DNA of 64,000 nucleotides from Pelomonas sp. Root1237 (GCF_001425055.1 NZ_LMDK01000001.1:21763-85762), one strand, 5' to 3'; positions 1-8,387 are shown, counted from the stretch's first letter. The notes: generated from the letters alone by a model not told the origin. A program made the numbers and translations.

Positions 1-1
1 C

Positions 2-898
2 GAACTCGATCCCTCGCCTCTGGGCAGCCTGCAGTTGTCGCAGGTGGATGGCCTCATCGCGGCCGGCAGAGGCAATCTGGCCGCGGCAGAGCGCGCCTTG
101 AAAGCCCTGACCGCCGCCGGAGAGAGTCCGCAGGACGCGCCTCGCCGTGCCGCCGCACAGCGCCAGCTGTCGATGGCGATCGCCCTGCTTCAAGGCGACA
201 CGGCCGCCGCCGTCGAGGCCGGCCATGGCATCGGGGCGCTCAGGGGCTGGCTGCCGCCACGACTGCTCTGGCCGCTGATCGCCCATGCGTGGCGCGCCTG
301 CATCGGGTCGGGCCGTGCCGATGCGCTGCGCGATTTGCTCGTGGAATCGTCCGAGCATCTGGCCAAGCCCGGCCCGGTGGAGCGGGCTTGCGCCCTGACA
401 TCGCTGGCCGAGCGCAGCCGCCTGGGCGGCGGTTCGGATGCCGCCGCCTGGGGCGCCGCGGTCGCGGCCTGGCAGGAGATCGGCAACCTTCCATGGCTGG
501 CCTACGCGCTGATGCGCCAGGGTTCCGCGTGGCTTGCCGCCGGCCAGCGCGGCGCGGCCACAGCGGCACTGCGGCGCACGGCGCAGCTCGCGCGGCAACT
601 GGGCGCCGAGCCCTTGATCGCGCAACTCGCCACCGCGGCCAGTCGGGGCAGGGTCGAGCTCTGGCCGGGCGAGGGCGGTGCGCCCTCAGCCTCGCCCCAG
701 GGCCTGACGGCGCGCGAGGTCGAGGTGTTGGCGCTGCTGGTCGAGGGCCGCTCGAACAGGGAGATCGCCGCGGCGCTGTTCATCAGCGTGAAGACGGCGA
801 GCGTGCATGTGTCGAACATCCTGGCCAAGCTCGAGGTGCCGTCGCGAGGCGCCGCTGCGGCGGCCGCGCACCGGCTCGGCCTGGTCAGCGCCGTGTGA
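2..898 (+). CDS. LuxR-family transcriptional regulator (C-terminal part, 5' end outside window)
   Basis: The reading frame is open to the left edge, so only the last 298 residues or so are present. The N-terminal ~220 residues are alanine- and leucine-rich helical repeats, like the TPR-type sensory region of MalT/LAL-type regulators. The last ~65 residues form a LuxR/GerE helix-turn-helix containing LTAREVEVLALLVEG and a recognition helix around SVKTASVHVSNILAKL. The protein should bind DNA and activate unknown target genes. Any N-terminal ATPase or sensor domain would lie outside the window. It ends ten bases from a convergent hydrolase gene. The HTH assignment is firm; the ligand and targets are unknown. 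Confidence 0.85.
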   Translation, partial: ELDPSPLGSLQLSQVDGLIAAGRGNLAAAERALKALTAAGESPQDAPRRAAAQRQLSMAIALLQGDTAAAVEAGHGIGALRGWLPPRLLWPLIAHAWRACIGSGRADALRDLLVESSEHLAKPGPVERACALTSLAERSRLGGGSDAAAWGAAVAAWQEIGNLPWLAYALMRQGSAWLAAGQRGAATAALRRTAQLARQLGAEPLIAQLATAASRGRVELWPGEGGAPSASPQGLTAREVEVLALLVEGRSNREIAAALFISVKTASVHVSNILAKLEVPSRGAAAAAAHRLGLVSAV

Positions 899-907
899 GG
901 CCGCCGG

Positions 908-1462
908 CTACAGCGACCTGATGTCGGCGATCAGTTCGGGGAATGCCTTCGCAGAGAAGGAATGGCCGCGATCGGTGAAGGCACGTGAGGTCGCGCCCGG
1001 GAGTTTTTCGGCCCACCGGGCCAGGTGCGAGAAGGGAACCCACTCGTCGTCCGCGCTGTGATACAGCACGATCGCGCCCATGCTGGGCACGGTCGCGGCG
1101 AAATCGACGGGCAGCGCGAAGTCGTCGCCACCCCATTCGCCATCGGCGCATTTGTAGGGCGTGGCGATGAGGAACAGCCCGGCCAGCGACAGGTCCCGGC
1201 GCTCCTGCGTCAGGTACTTCAGCACCGCGGCACCGCCCAGGGAATGCGCCACCACGATGCTCGGGTCGCCGGAGTTTTTCAGCTCGGCCGCCATCTCGTC
1301 CTTCCATGTCTTGTAGACCACGTTCTCAAGCCCGGAGAACTTGGGATAGCGGACTGCATGATCGGGCGCGATGGCGTTCTTCAGATAGCTCGCCAAGGCG
1401 TGGTCCTCGGCGTGCGCGCCTTCGCCCGCGCCTTGCACAAACAAGATGTCGTGGTTCTGCAT
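908..1462 (-). CDS. Small alpha/beta hydrolase, RBBP9/YdeN-like
   Basis: This 184-residue cytosolic protein has no signal peptide. It has the small alpha/beta-hydrolase layout: an N-terminal strand and oxyanion region (ILFVQGAGEG), a nucleophile elbow AHSLGG with Ser74, an acidic residue in HSADDEWVP (about Asp139), and His167 in DRGHSF. The length matches the RBBP9/YdeN serine-hydrolase family. The substrate cannot be told from the sequence. It is convergent with the LuxR-type gene. Another small hydrolase of this general type occurs at 50160-50699. Confidence 0.8.
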   Translation of the reverse strand: MQNHDILFVQGAGEGAHAEDHALASYLKNAIAPDHAVRYPKFSGLENVVYKTWKDEMAAELKNSGDPSIVVAHSLGGAAVLKYLTQERRDLSLAGLFLIATPYKCADGEWGGDDFALPVDFAATVPSMGAIVLYHSADDEWVPFSHLARWAEKLPGATSRAFTDRGHSFSAKAFPELIADIRSL

Positions 1463-1514
1463 TGACTTGTCTCCTGGGTTGACTGGACTTGATCGATCGT
1501 TGGGGCTTGGCCGC

Positions 1515-2399
1515 CTAGCCTTTTGCGGGCGACGCGGTCGCCATGCCTCGCGGCCCGCGCGAGGTGGCCAGCCAGGAGCCGCAGAGGATGAGGGCGAAGG
1601 CGATGAGGATGCGGCCCTCGAGCGGCTCGCCGAGCAGTGCCACGCCCGCGGCGACAGCCACGGCTGGCGACGCGTAGGTGATCACGACAGCCCGCTCCGA
1701 GCCGACCTCGCGTATCAGCAGGAAGAAGGCCGCGAATGCGACCGCGGTGCAGACGATGCCCAGCGCGACGATCGCGACGGAGGCCTGGGTACTGGGCCAT
1801 GCCGCGGGCCAGCTGCCCAGGGCCGGGACCAGATAGGCCAGCGCCGTGAGGGCCAGGCAGGCCGTCGTCATCGGGATCGCGGGCGCATCGCCGAGCCAGC
1901 GCGCCGCAATCATCGATCCCCCCGCATAGCAGGCGGCGGCGAGCAGCACCTCGAGCACGGACAGCCGATCACCGCCGAGTGCCGGCAGCGCCAACACCGC
2001 AACGCCCGCAAGCCCGCACAGCAGGCCGGCGAGACGGCCCGCGCCGAGGCGGTCGTGATCGCGGCGCAGTCGATTCAGCGCCACCGTGATGATGGGCGTG
2101 GCTGCCACCAGCAAGCCGGCCATCGAACTGCTGATGTGCAGCTCGCCATGCACGATCAAGCCCTGGGGAACGATCATCTCGACGACCGCGAAGGCGAGGA
2201 TGGGGCGCCAGTGCGCCCGCAGCGCCGCCAGACCGGAGCCGCGTAGCGCAAATGGCAGCAGCACCGCCGCCCCCAGCGCCGTGCGGGCAAAGACGATGAA
2301 GGGCACCGGCACCTCCGCGACGGCCACCTTGATCAGCAGATAGGGCATGCCCCAGAGCACGCTGAGCATGATGAACAGGGCGAGGCCGCGCCGGCTCAT
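1515..2399 (-). CDS. EamA/DMT-family transporter
   Basis: This 294-residue protein has about ten hydrophobic segments and two internally similar halves, typical of the drug/metabolite transporter superfamily. It starts MSRRGLALFIMLSVLWG, the usual EamA first helix with a conserved WG. The ATG overlaps the stop of the upstream methyltransferase gene by four bases (ATGA), so the two are probably translationally coupled. The frame stays open further upstream, but that extension is arginine-rich and lies over the methyltransferase gene, so the ATG at 2399 is preferred. It is probably an inner-membrane exporter of an amino acid or small metabolite; the substrate is unknown. Confidence 0.85.
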   Translation of the reverse strand: MSRRGLALFIMLSVLWGMPYLLIKVAVAEVPVPFIVFARTALGAAVLLPFALRGSGLAALRAHWRPILAFAVVEMIVPQGLIVHGELHISSSMAGLLVAATPIITVALNRLRRDHDRLGAGRLAGLLCGLAGVAVLALPALGGDRLSVLEVLLAAACYAGGSMIAARWLGDAPAIPMTTACLALTALAYLVPALGSWPAAWPSTQASVAIVALGIVCTAVAFAAFFLLIREVGSERAVVITYASPAVAVAAGVALLGEPLEGRILIAFALILCGSWLATSRGPRGMATASPAKG

Positions 2400-3007
2400 G
2401 GCGCCCTCCTGGCCAGGAAAGTGACCCAGTCGTTGCCGTCGCCGCCGACGCTCCGTGCCTGCCACGCGACCGACAGACCGGCCGCGGCGAGCCGCGCGGC
2501 GAAGCGCTCGCCGGTCCAGCACACGGTGTGCCAATCGCCGTCCGTCTCGCCTTCGCCCTCGCGCATCGCGACCAGGAAAGCCCCGCCGGGCTTCAGGGCC
2601 GCGTGGATCTTGCGCAGCACGGCATCGATCTGCTCGCGGTCGACGTAGATCAGCACCCCCATGGCGAACACGCCGTCATAGGGCCCGCCGAGCTCGTCGG
2701 TGATGACATTCAACAGGTCGGCCGCCTTGCCGCGCTCCGCCATCAGGTGCAGGAAGGCTTGCGCAGCGTCGCTGCGCCGGACGACCGCGCCGAGCGCCTC
2801 GACGAAGTCCGCGTCGCGCCCCGGGCCGGAGCCAATTTCCAGCACCGACCCGCCGGGCGGCAAGCAGTGCACCAGACGCTGCAGCGCCTCCTGGATGTGC
2901 GGCGGGCGCTCGGCGTCGACGAGCGTGTCGTACTGGCGCGCATACGCCTCGTAGGACTGCACGGTACGCCGCGTGTTTGCCAGGGCGTTGGCGGTGGGCT
3001 TGGGCAT
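2396..3007 (-). CDS. Class I SAM-dependent methyltransferase
   Basis: The 203-residue protein has a Rossmann methyltransferase core. SVLEIGSGPGRDADF at about residues 54-69 is motif I for S-adenosylmethionine binding. It is followed by an acidic second strand and GPYDGVFAMGVLIYV (motif II/post-II region), then LKPGGAFLVAM (motif III). The acceptor substrate cannot be predicted. It is the first gene of a two-gene unit with the EamA transporter downstream (4-base overlap). This suggests, without proof, modification and export of the same small molecule. Confidence 0.85.
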   Translation of the reverse strand: MPKPTANALANTRRTVQSYEAYARQYDTLVDAERPPHIQEALQRLVHCLPPGGSVLEIGSGPGRDADFVEALGAVVRRSDAAQAFLHLMAERGKAADLLNVITDELGGPYDGVFAMGVLIYVDREQIDAVLRKIHAALKPGGAFLVAMREGEGETDGDWHTVCWTGERFAARLAAAGLSVAWQARSVGGDGNDWVTFLARRAP

Positions 3008-3141
3008 CGCTTCCTCTTGCGGTGATCGATGCCGTTCAGTCTGGGTCTAAGGCATGCCAACGCTCATGGGGCGAAATGCCTAGGCGCCGCCGCCACGAAC
3101 ACTAGGCAAAAGCCCGGGGGCAGGGTTGCCGCCGGAGCCGG

Positions 3142-4812
3142 TCAGCCACCGCGCGCCTTCTCGCGCTCCTGCAACGCCCGCCACATGACCTTGCCGGCGC
3201 CGCTCTTGGGCAGGCTGTCCATGAACTCGATCAGGGCCGGCACCTTGTAGGCGGCCATGTTGGCGCGGCACCAGTCGCGCAGCTCGTCGGCTGTCAGTGA
3301 CTCATGGCCGGCGCGCTTGACGACCACCGCCTTGACGGTCTCGCCGCGATAGGCGTCGGGCGCCGAGATGATGCAGGCCTCGGCAATGCCCGGGTGGGCA
3401 TGCATCAGGTTCTCGACCTCGCTCGGCCAGACCTTGAAGCCGCTCGCATTGATCATGCGCTTGAGGCGGTCGGTCATGAAGAAGTAGCCGTCGGCGTCGG
3501 CATAGCCGATGTCGCCGGTGCGAAAGAAGCGCTTGCCCTCGAACTCGATGAAGGCAGCCGCGGTCGCGTCGGGGCGGCGCCAATAGCCGTCGAAGACCAT
3601 GGGGCCGTGGACGATGATTTCGCCGGCCTCACCGGGCGGCAGCTCCTTGAGCGTGTCGGGGTCGACGACGCGCGCGTCGCAGCTGATGTAGGGCACGCCC
3701 AGGCATTGCTGCTTGGGTGAGTCGTAGGGGTTGGTGTGGCTGGGCGCGGCCGTCTCGGTCAGGCCATAGCCTTCCATGTAGCGCAGGCCCCAGCGCTGCC
3801 ACAGCCGCTCGGCAATGGCCTGCGGCATGGACGCGCCGCCGCCGCCGATGGTGACCATGCTGCTCAGGTCGAAGCTGTCCACCTGCGGGCTGGCCAGCAG
3901 GTCGATGACCATGGTGGGGATGTTGGTCCAGCGCGTGACGTGGTGCTCCTTGATGAGGCGGGCGGCGTACTCGCGCTGCCAGCGGGGCATCAGCACCAGA
4001 CGGGCGCCGGCCGCCAGCGTGCCGTGCATGATGACGACCATGCCGGTGATGTGGAACATCGGCACGACGCCGAGCACCACGTCCTCGTGGCTGACATTGG
4101 CCCACAGGCCGCCGGCAAAGATGTTGTGCTGCAGGCTGCGGTGCTTGTGCATGCAGCCCTTGGGATGGCCCGTCGTGCCACTGGTGTAGGGCAGCAGCGC
4201 GAGGTCGTCGGCGCCCACCTCCAGCGCCGGCGGCGCGGCCGTGCAGGCGAGCGCGTCGGCCCAGGCGGTGGTGCCGGCGGGCAGGGCGATGTCGGTGTTG
4301 AGCCAGTCGGCCCAACCCGTGGGCAGGCCAGCGCCATCGGAATGCCCGCCGGGCAGCACCTCCGCCAGTCGGGTGACGAGCAGATCCTGGGCCGGCATGC
4401 CGGCCGACAGCCACTCGGCGCTCAGGTCGGCGCTGGTGATGGCGAGCACGGCGCCGCTGTCCTCGATCAGATGCTTGATCTCCGCCGCCTTGTTCATCGG
4501 GTTGACGGGCACGACGACGGCGTTTGCGCTCAGCACGGCGTAGTGCGCGATGACGAGCTGCGGGCAGTTCTGCAGGCCCACCAACACACGGTCACCCCGC
4601 TTGATGCCCCGCTCGGCCAGCCACGCCGCCAGGTGTGCCACCTGGGCAGCCAGTTCGGCGTAGGTGGTCGTCTGGCCCAGGAAGACCAGCGCCGGCCGAT
4701 GCGGGAAGCGGCGCGCACTGACCGCCAGGTTGTCGGGCAGGGCCGTGGCCGGCGGCTCGATGGCATGCGCCACGCGGACGGGCCAGAACTTGTGATGTGC
4801 TCGGGGGGTCAT
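3142..4812 (-). CDS. Acyl-CoA synthetase (AMP-binding, long-chain-fatty-acid CoA ligase type)
   Basis: This 556-residue ANL-superfamily ligase activates a carboxylic acid through an acyl-adenylate and transfers it to CoA. The phosphate-binding motif LLPYTSGTTGHPKG lies at about residues 207-219. The adenine-pocket motif GYGLTETAAP, the hinge region YFFMTDRLKRMINASG and the catalytic-lysine segment KSGAGKVMWR near the C-terminus are all present, so the enzyme looks intact. The ATG at 4812 overlaps the stop of the upstream EamA transporter gene by four bases. The family resembles FadD-like medium/long-chain ligases, but chain length is not readable. Confidence 0.9.
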   Translation of the reverse strand: MTPRAHHKFWPVRVAHAIEPPATALPDNLAVSARRFPHRPALVFLGQTTTYAELAAQVAHLAAWLAERGIKRGDRVLVGLQNCPQLVIAHYAVLSANAVVVPVNPMNKAAEIKHLIEDSGAVLAITSADLSAEWLSAGMPAQDLLVTRLAEVLPGGHSDGAGLPTGWADWLNTDIALPAGTTAWADALACTAAPPALEVGADDLALLPYTSGTTGHPKGCMHKHRSLQHNIFAGGLWANVSHEDVVLGVVPMFHITGMVVIMHGTLAAGARLVLMPRWQREYAARLIKEHHVTRWTNIPTMVIDLLASPQVDSFDLSSMVTIGGGGASMPQAIAERLWQRWGLRYMEGYGLTETAAPSHTNPYDSPKQQCLGVPYISCDARVVDPDTLKELPPGEAGEIIVHGPMVFDGYWRRPDATAAAFIEFEGKRFFRTGDIGYADADGYFFMTDRLKRMINASGFKVWPSEVENLMHAHPGIAEACIISAPDAYRGETVKAVVVKRAGHESLTADELRDWCRANMAAYKVPALIEFMDSLPKSGAGKVMWRALQEREKARGG

Positions 4813-5684
4813 GCGGGCGTCTCCGTTTTCCTCTGCGCGACGACGAGGTAGACGCCGAGCAGCGTCACACCCATGCCGGCGATGGCTTGTGCGCCGAGTG
4901 TCTCGCCGAACAGCAACCACGCCATCACCGAGGTGACAGAGGGCACCAGATACATGGTGCTTGACACCGCCGTCACGCGGCCATGGCGCAGCATGTAGAA
5001 CATCAGGCTGATGCCGCCCGCCGTGAGCACGAGGACGCTCCAGGCCATGGCGATCAGTACCTGGGCATTCCATTCGATGCGCATCGGCTCCAGCCACCAG
5101 GCCAGGGGCCAGGTAACGGCCAGAGCCGCCACGAACTGCACGACTTGACCGGTGCGCAGGTCGAACTGCGGCACGAAGCGCTTTTGGTACAGCGTGCCGC
5201 CGGTGATGGCGAACAGGGCCATCAGGCACAGCAGCAGCGGCGGGCCGTAGCTCGTGCCCAGGTTGAGCTTGTGCCAGATGACGAGGACGACGCCGGCCAG
5301 CCCCAGGGCCACGCCGGCCCATTGCCGCGGTGCGACGCGCTCGCCGATCAGCGGCGCCAGGGCGGCCACCAGCACCGGCTGCAGGTTGACGATCAGCGCC
5401 GCCGTGCCAGCCGGCAGGCCCTGGCGGATGGAGACCCAGACGCCGCCGAGGTAAAGCGCCTGGATGCCCAGGCCGGCGATGGCCAGGTGGGCCATGTCGC
5501 GGCGCGACGGCCACGGCGCCCGCGCGGCAAAAGCCAGGCCCAGCATCAGCGCGACCACGCCGGCATAGCGCCAGCTCAGGAAGGTCAGCGGGTCGGCATA
5601 AGGCGCGGCCAGCTTGGCAACGATGTAGCCGGTGGCCCAGATGAAGATGAAGAGGGGTGGGGCGAGGCGGTCGAGGGCGGTCAT
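4809..5684 (-). CDS. EamA/DMT-family transporter
   Basis: The 291-residue protein has ten predicted membrane segments in two repeated halves, and begins with the EamA-type helix FIFIWATGYIVAKLAAPYA. It belongs to the same superfamily as the transporter at 1515-2399 but is a divergent paralogue. It lies upstream of the acyl-CoA synthetase and is coupled to it by an ATGA overlap. The pairing suggests transport of a carboxylic acid or of a product of that enzyme, which is inference only. The intergenic side upstream carries a copy of the dispersed repeat at 5726-5861. Confidence 0.85.
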   Translation of the reverse strand: MTALDRLAPPLFIFIWATGYIVAKLAAPYADPLTFLSWRYAGVVALMLGLAFAARAPWPSRRDMAHLAIAGLGIQALYLGGVWVSIRQGLPAGTAALIVNLQPVLVAALAPLIGERVAPRQWAGVALGLAGVVLVIWHKLNLGTSYGPPLLLCLMALFAITGGTLYQKRFVPQFDLRTGQVVQFVAALAVTWPLAWWLEPMRIEWNAQVLIAMAWSVLVLTAGGISLMFYMLRHGRVTAVSSTMYLVPSVTSVMAWLLFGETLGAQAIAGMGVTLLGVYLVVAQRKTETPA

Positions 5685-5725
5685 GGGAGACCGATCATGC
5701 CTCGCCCATCGAACGACGGCGTGTT

Positions 5726-5861
5726 CGGGCCGAGCGCTGGGCCGCTCCCGAGCCGGCCCGCTTGGTGATGTGCTCGCGGCTCAATGCCGCGAGCATCACC
5801 GTCCCCGCGGGGGACCGACCAGGTCGCGCGCGTTCAGCGCAGCGAGGCTGGTCGAGGGGCT
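5726..5861 (+). repeat. Dispersed ~137-bp repeat, copy 1 (full length)
   Basis: The element runs from GGGCCGAGCG to CGAGGGGCT. It carries a central hairpin at 5764-5800 (17-nt arm, 5-nt loop, 15-nt arm, with a GT bulge) followed by a short GTCCCCGCGGGGGAC palindrome. Related copies lie at 18696-18781, 51651-51787, 55574-55650 and 63397-63534. Its right end overlaps the last codons and stop of the tetR gene that reads leftwards. Confidence 0.85.
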
Positions 5862-6571
5862 AACACCATTGCACACATCAGTCTCACCAGTTCCACCGGC
5901 TCCGGGAGCGGGCCGGGCAAAGGCAAGCCGGCGAAGGCCCCGTCCAGGCTCAGATGTGACAGGCCATGGGCCAGGCTCCATCCCGTCAGCGCGATCAGCG
6001 GGCCAGCCGACGCGTCGAAGCGGGTGGCTGCGTCCAGCAGCACGCGGAACGACGCCTCCGCCGCGCGATCCAGACCCGGGTGCTGCTGGCGCGACGCGAG
6101 CACGGGGCCGAACATGAGGCGAAAGCGCGCCGGCCGGCGCCGGGCGAAGTCGACATAGGCGGTGGCGATGGCCAAAAGCTGCTCGCGCGCATCGGCCGGG
6201 TGGGCGTTGACGCCCGCCTGCATGGCCGCACCCAGCTGCTCGAAGCTGCGCGCCGCCAGCATGGCCAGCAGCTCCGGCAGGCCGGCGAAGTGGTGATAGG
6301 GCGCCGCATGCGAGACGCCGGCGCTGCGGGCGACGTCGCGCAGGCTCAGCGCCGCTGCGCCGCGCTGGGCCAGCAGGGCCTCAGCCGCGTCCAGCAGCGC
6401 CTCGCGCAGCTCACCGTGGTGATAGGCACCAGCCGCTTTCGCACGCGGGCGCGGCGGGCGGTCGGCGTCGAGCTGGCCCGCGACCTTCCCGGCCCGCGGC
6501 GCACGCACTGGCTTGGTTTCGTCTTTGCCGGAGGGCGGTCGGGTCGGCGCAGCCTTGGTCATGCACCGCAT
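5834..6571 (-). CDS. TetR/AcrR-family transcriptional regulator
   Basis: This 245-residue protein has a proline/lysine-rich N-terminal extension of ~50 residues, then a TetR helix-turn-helix (LSLRDVARSAGVSHAAPYHH at about 95-114) and a helical ligand-binding domain of the WHG type. It probably represses itself or the divergent gene at 6662; the 90-bp gap between them would hold the operator. The last ~9 codons (APRPASLR and stop) are contributed by the end of the dispersed repeat, so the natural C-terminus may have been replaced. Start choice is uncertain: ATG at 6571 or at 6562; neither has a good Shine-Dalgarno sequence. Confidence 0.85.
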   Translation of the reverse strand: MRCMTKAAPTRPPSGKDETKPVRAPRAGKVAGQLDADRPPRPRAKAAGAYHHGELREALLDAAEALLAQRGAAALSLRDVARSAGVSHAAPYHHFAGLPELLAMLAARSFEQLGAAMQAGVNAHPADAREQLLAIATAYVDFARRRPARFRLMFGPVLASRQQHPGLDRAAEASFRVLLDAATRFDASAGPLIALTGWSLAHGLSHLSLDGAFAGLPLPGPLPEPVELVRLMCAMVLAPRPASLR

Positions 6572-6661
6572 CTTGCCACCAGCAAGATCAAGGGGGATAC
6601 TGCCATCATCTTTACATCGTCAAGATCATGCAGGTCTGACGGGTTGACAAGGAGAGCGGCC

Positions 6662-7114
6662 ATGTACCACGCCATCGTCAAACGCAAGCTGCTGGCGGCC
6701 TTTGCGGCGCTGAACGCGGGGCGCTATGAGGGCATTCCGGGCCAGTTCGCGGCGCAGCATTGCCACAGCATGGTCGGCAACCACGCGCTGGGTGGCGAGC
6801 GCCGTGACCTGGCCGCGACGACACGCTGGTATTCACGCCTGCAGCGCCTGCTGCCGGGTCTGCGTTTCGAGGTGGACGGCGTCTGGGTCAGCGGCTGGCC
6901 CTGGCGCACGCGGGCCGTCGTGGCCTGGCGCGACCGTTTCCAGCTGCCCGGCGGCCGCGAGGGCAGCAACCGCGGCATGCATGAGTTCGAGCTGCGCTGG
7001 GGGCGCGTCAGCGCGTTGACGGTGCATTGCGACACGGCCCGGCTGGCGGGCTATCTGGCCGAGGTGGCCGCTGCCGGTCAGCCCGAGGCCTTGGCCGAGC
7101 CGATCACGGGGTGA
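6662..7114 (+). CDS. NTF2/SnoaL-like fold protein
   Basis: This 150-residue cytosolic protein has an AAGGAGAG ribosome-binding site just before the ATG at 6662; the same frame is open far upstream but without coding character. It has the NTF2-like pattern: an N-terminal helix LLAAFAALNAGRYEGI, a conserved HSMVGNHALGG segment, then strands containing WRTRAVVAWRDRF and HEFELRWGRVSALTVHCD. Such folds are small-molecule isomerases, cyclases or binding proteins. It is divergent from the tetR gene and is its most likely target. The 3' end overlaps the convergent CWC gene by 37 bases. Confidence 0.75.
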   Translation: MYHAIVKRKLLAAFAALNAGRYEGIPGQFAAQHCHSMVGNHALGGERRDLAATTRWYSRLQRLLPGLRFEVDGVWVSGWPWRTRAVVAWRDRFQLPGGREGSNRGMHEFELRWGRVSALTVHCDTARLAGYLAEVAAAGQPEALAEPITG

Positions 7115-7314
7115 CGGCGCCCGTCGGCCTCGATCAGCTCGCGCAGGCAGGTCAGGCACAGGCAGCCGCTGTATTGCTCAATGAGCTGGGTGCGCAATCT
7201 CTCGGTCAGCCGGATGCCGAAGCAGGCGCAGTGGCCGGCCGGGCCCAATGCCGCGCCGCACTCGAAGCCGCCGCCGCAGCGTGGGCAGTTCGTGTCGAGC
7301 AGGGTGCCGCTCAT
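7078..7314 (-). CDS. Cysteine-rich CWC-family protein
   Basis: The 78-residue product has N-terminal cysteines in the pattern NCPRCGG-FECGAA and HCACFG, then CLCLTCL near residue 57. This matches the short CWC (cysteine-rich, C-W-C-type) proteins of betaproteobacteria and suggests metal binding, probably zinc. The ATG at 7314 overlaps the stop of an upstream 43-codon ORF by four bases, so the two should be translated together. An alternative ATG lies three codons upstream (7323), inside that ORF. Function is unknown. Confidence 0.7.
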   Translation of the reverse strand: MSGTLLDTNCPRCGGGFECGAALGPAGHCACFGIRLTERLRTQLIEQYSGCLCLTCLRELIEADGRRHPVIGSAKASG

Positions 7315-7442
7315 GAATGCCATTCCTTGAGCGCCATCCGCGCGGCGAGCGCCCGGTAATCGGCCATGTGCACCTCGGGCCGCGCTGCAAAGCGGGCCTC
7401 GCTGCTGTCGTCGGTCGGGACGGTGTTCTTGGCAGTCGCCAT
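7311..7442 (-). CDS. Small hypothetical protein coupled to the CWC gene (43 aa)
   Basis: A 43-codon ORF starts MATAKNTVPTDDSSEARF and ends ALKEWHS. It is supported by codon usage, with about 35 of 43 third positions being G or C, matching neighbouring genes. Its stop is embedded in the ATGA start of the CWC gene, a typical translational-coupling arrangement. It has an acidic/serine N-terminal half and a helical, alanine-rich C-terminal half, with no signal peptide. No family was recognised. Confidence 0.5.
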   Translation of the reverse strand: MATAKNTVPTDDSSEARFAARPEVHMADYRALAARMALKEWHS

Positions 7443-7609
7443 CGGGTCATCTGGCCGTTGGGGATGAAGCGGATTGTGGGCCGTAGAGGGCCGCGCCGGG
7501 CGGGCTTTCCTGGCGAGCGCCCAACCGGCTATCCCGCAGGACGGCCAGCCCCTCCGTCAATCCGCGCATCATGGGCGTCTCCCTCCCTTGGCGGGATGAT
7601 GGGCAGGCC

Positions 7610-8299
7610 TCAAGCCAGGTGGGACTGGGGGTCTTCCGGTGGCGCCAGCGGCGTCGCGCGCGCCAGCGCCATCCAGGTCGCGAAGTCGGGCTTGCAAGCG
7701 CGCTTGGGCGCCGGCCGCGCGAGCTCGAGGTGGCTGCCATGGCCGATCAGCACGCCGTAGTCGGGCGGGATCTCCTCGGGCACCGCGATGCCCGCCTTGA
7801 TGACGAACCAGCACTGGCCGCACAGGGCCTGGTAGGCCGCGGACTTGGCCGGGCGGCGCAGCTCGCCGAGCAGGTCGGCGCGGCTGACCTTGATCTCGTG
7901 GATGGCGGGTTCGAGGTAGTCCTCCACCGTACTGTGGCGGATGGAATAGACGTCGGGCATGGCGTTGACCCAGAGCGTCTTGCCCTCTTCGCCGGGCAGC
8001 CCGGCGCGCAGCGTGAGGCCGCGCCAAGCGATGCGGCCGGCACGCTGCATCTCGAGGGCAACGCGCTCGACCAGGGTCTCGTGGGCGTCGCGGGCGGTGC
8101 GGTTTCGGGTCAGTGAATCGGCGATCAGCGCGACGCCTGCGTCGGTCACACGCAGGCGCTCGCGGCCGCCCGGCTCCTGCAGGCGCTCGACCCAGCCCGC
8201 GGCCAGCAGCTCGACTTCGACGAGGTCCTGGCTGGGCCAGCCGGCACTGCGCCAGAGCAGGCGCAGGCGCTGCAGGTGAAGGCGGGTCGGCGCGGACAT
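7610..8299 (-). CDS. Winged-helix plus PD-(D/E)XK nuclease-like protein (MmcB-like)
   Basis: This 229-residue protein has an N-terminal winged-helix-like stretch (residues ~5-62, LVEVELLAAGWVERL then RLRVTDAGVALIA). A second domain shows the restriction-endonuclease-like core: MPDVYSI (Asp116) and HEIKVSRADL (Glu135, Lys137), i.e. D-x18-E-x-K. That is the active-site pattern of the PD-(D/E)XK superfamily, and the surroundings resemble MmcB-type DNA-repair proteins. Nuclease activity is inferred by motif only. It stands alone, and a bidirectional terminator separates it from the DUF4397 gene. Confidence 0.65.
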   Translation of the reverse strand: MSAPTRLHLQRLRLLWRSAGWPSQDLVEVELLAAGWVERLQEPGGRERLRVTDAGVALIADSLTRNRTARDAHETLVERVALEMQRAGRIAWRGLTLRAGLPGEEGKTLWVNAMPDVYSIRHSTVEDYLEPAIHEIKVSRADLLGELRRPAKSAAYQALCGQCWFVIKAGIAVPEEIPPDYGVLIGHGSHLELARPAPKRACKPDFATWMALARATPLAPPEDPQSHLA

Positions 8300-8337
8300 G
8301 GCGCCATCTTCGCGCGGGCCGGAAAGCGCCGAAAAGT

Positions 8338-8373
8338 AAAAAGCCCCCGGGGCCGGTGGCCGCGGGGGCTTTC
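8338..8373. terminator. Rho-independent terminator
   Basis: AAAGCCCCCG and CGGGGGCTTT form a GC-rich stem around a short GC-rich loop, flanked by A-runs on the left and T's on the right. It lies 15 bases past the end of the DUF4397 gene and would end its leftward transcript. Confidence 0.75.
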
Positions 8374-8387
8374 TGCACGGGGAGAGC

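Noticed and set aside
5966..6661. N-terminal extension of the SnoaL-like gene upstream of 6662
   Set aside because: The extension lies antisense to the clear tetR gene and is Arg/Gly/Gln-rich. A strong AAGGAG site and the family N-terminus support 6662.
7447..7572. A short minus-strand ORF (MMRGLTEGLAVL...) upstream of the 43-codon gene
   Set aside because: It is proline/serine-rich with no ribosome-binding site and ends five bases before the next start. Coding character is weak compared with the ORF at 7311-7442.
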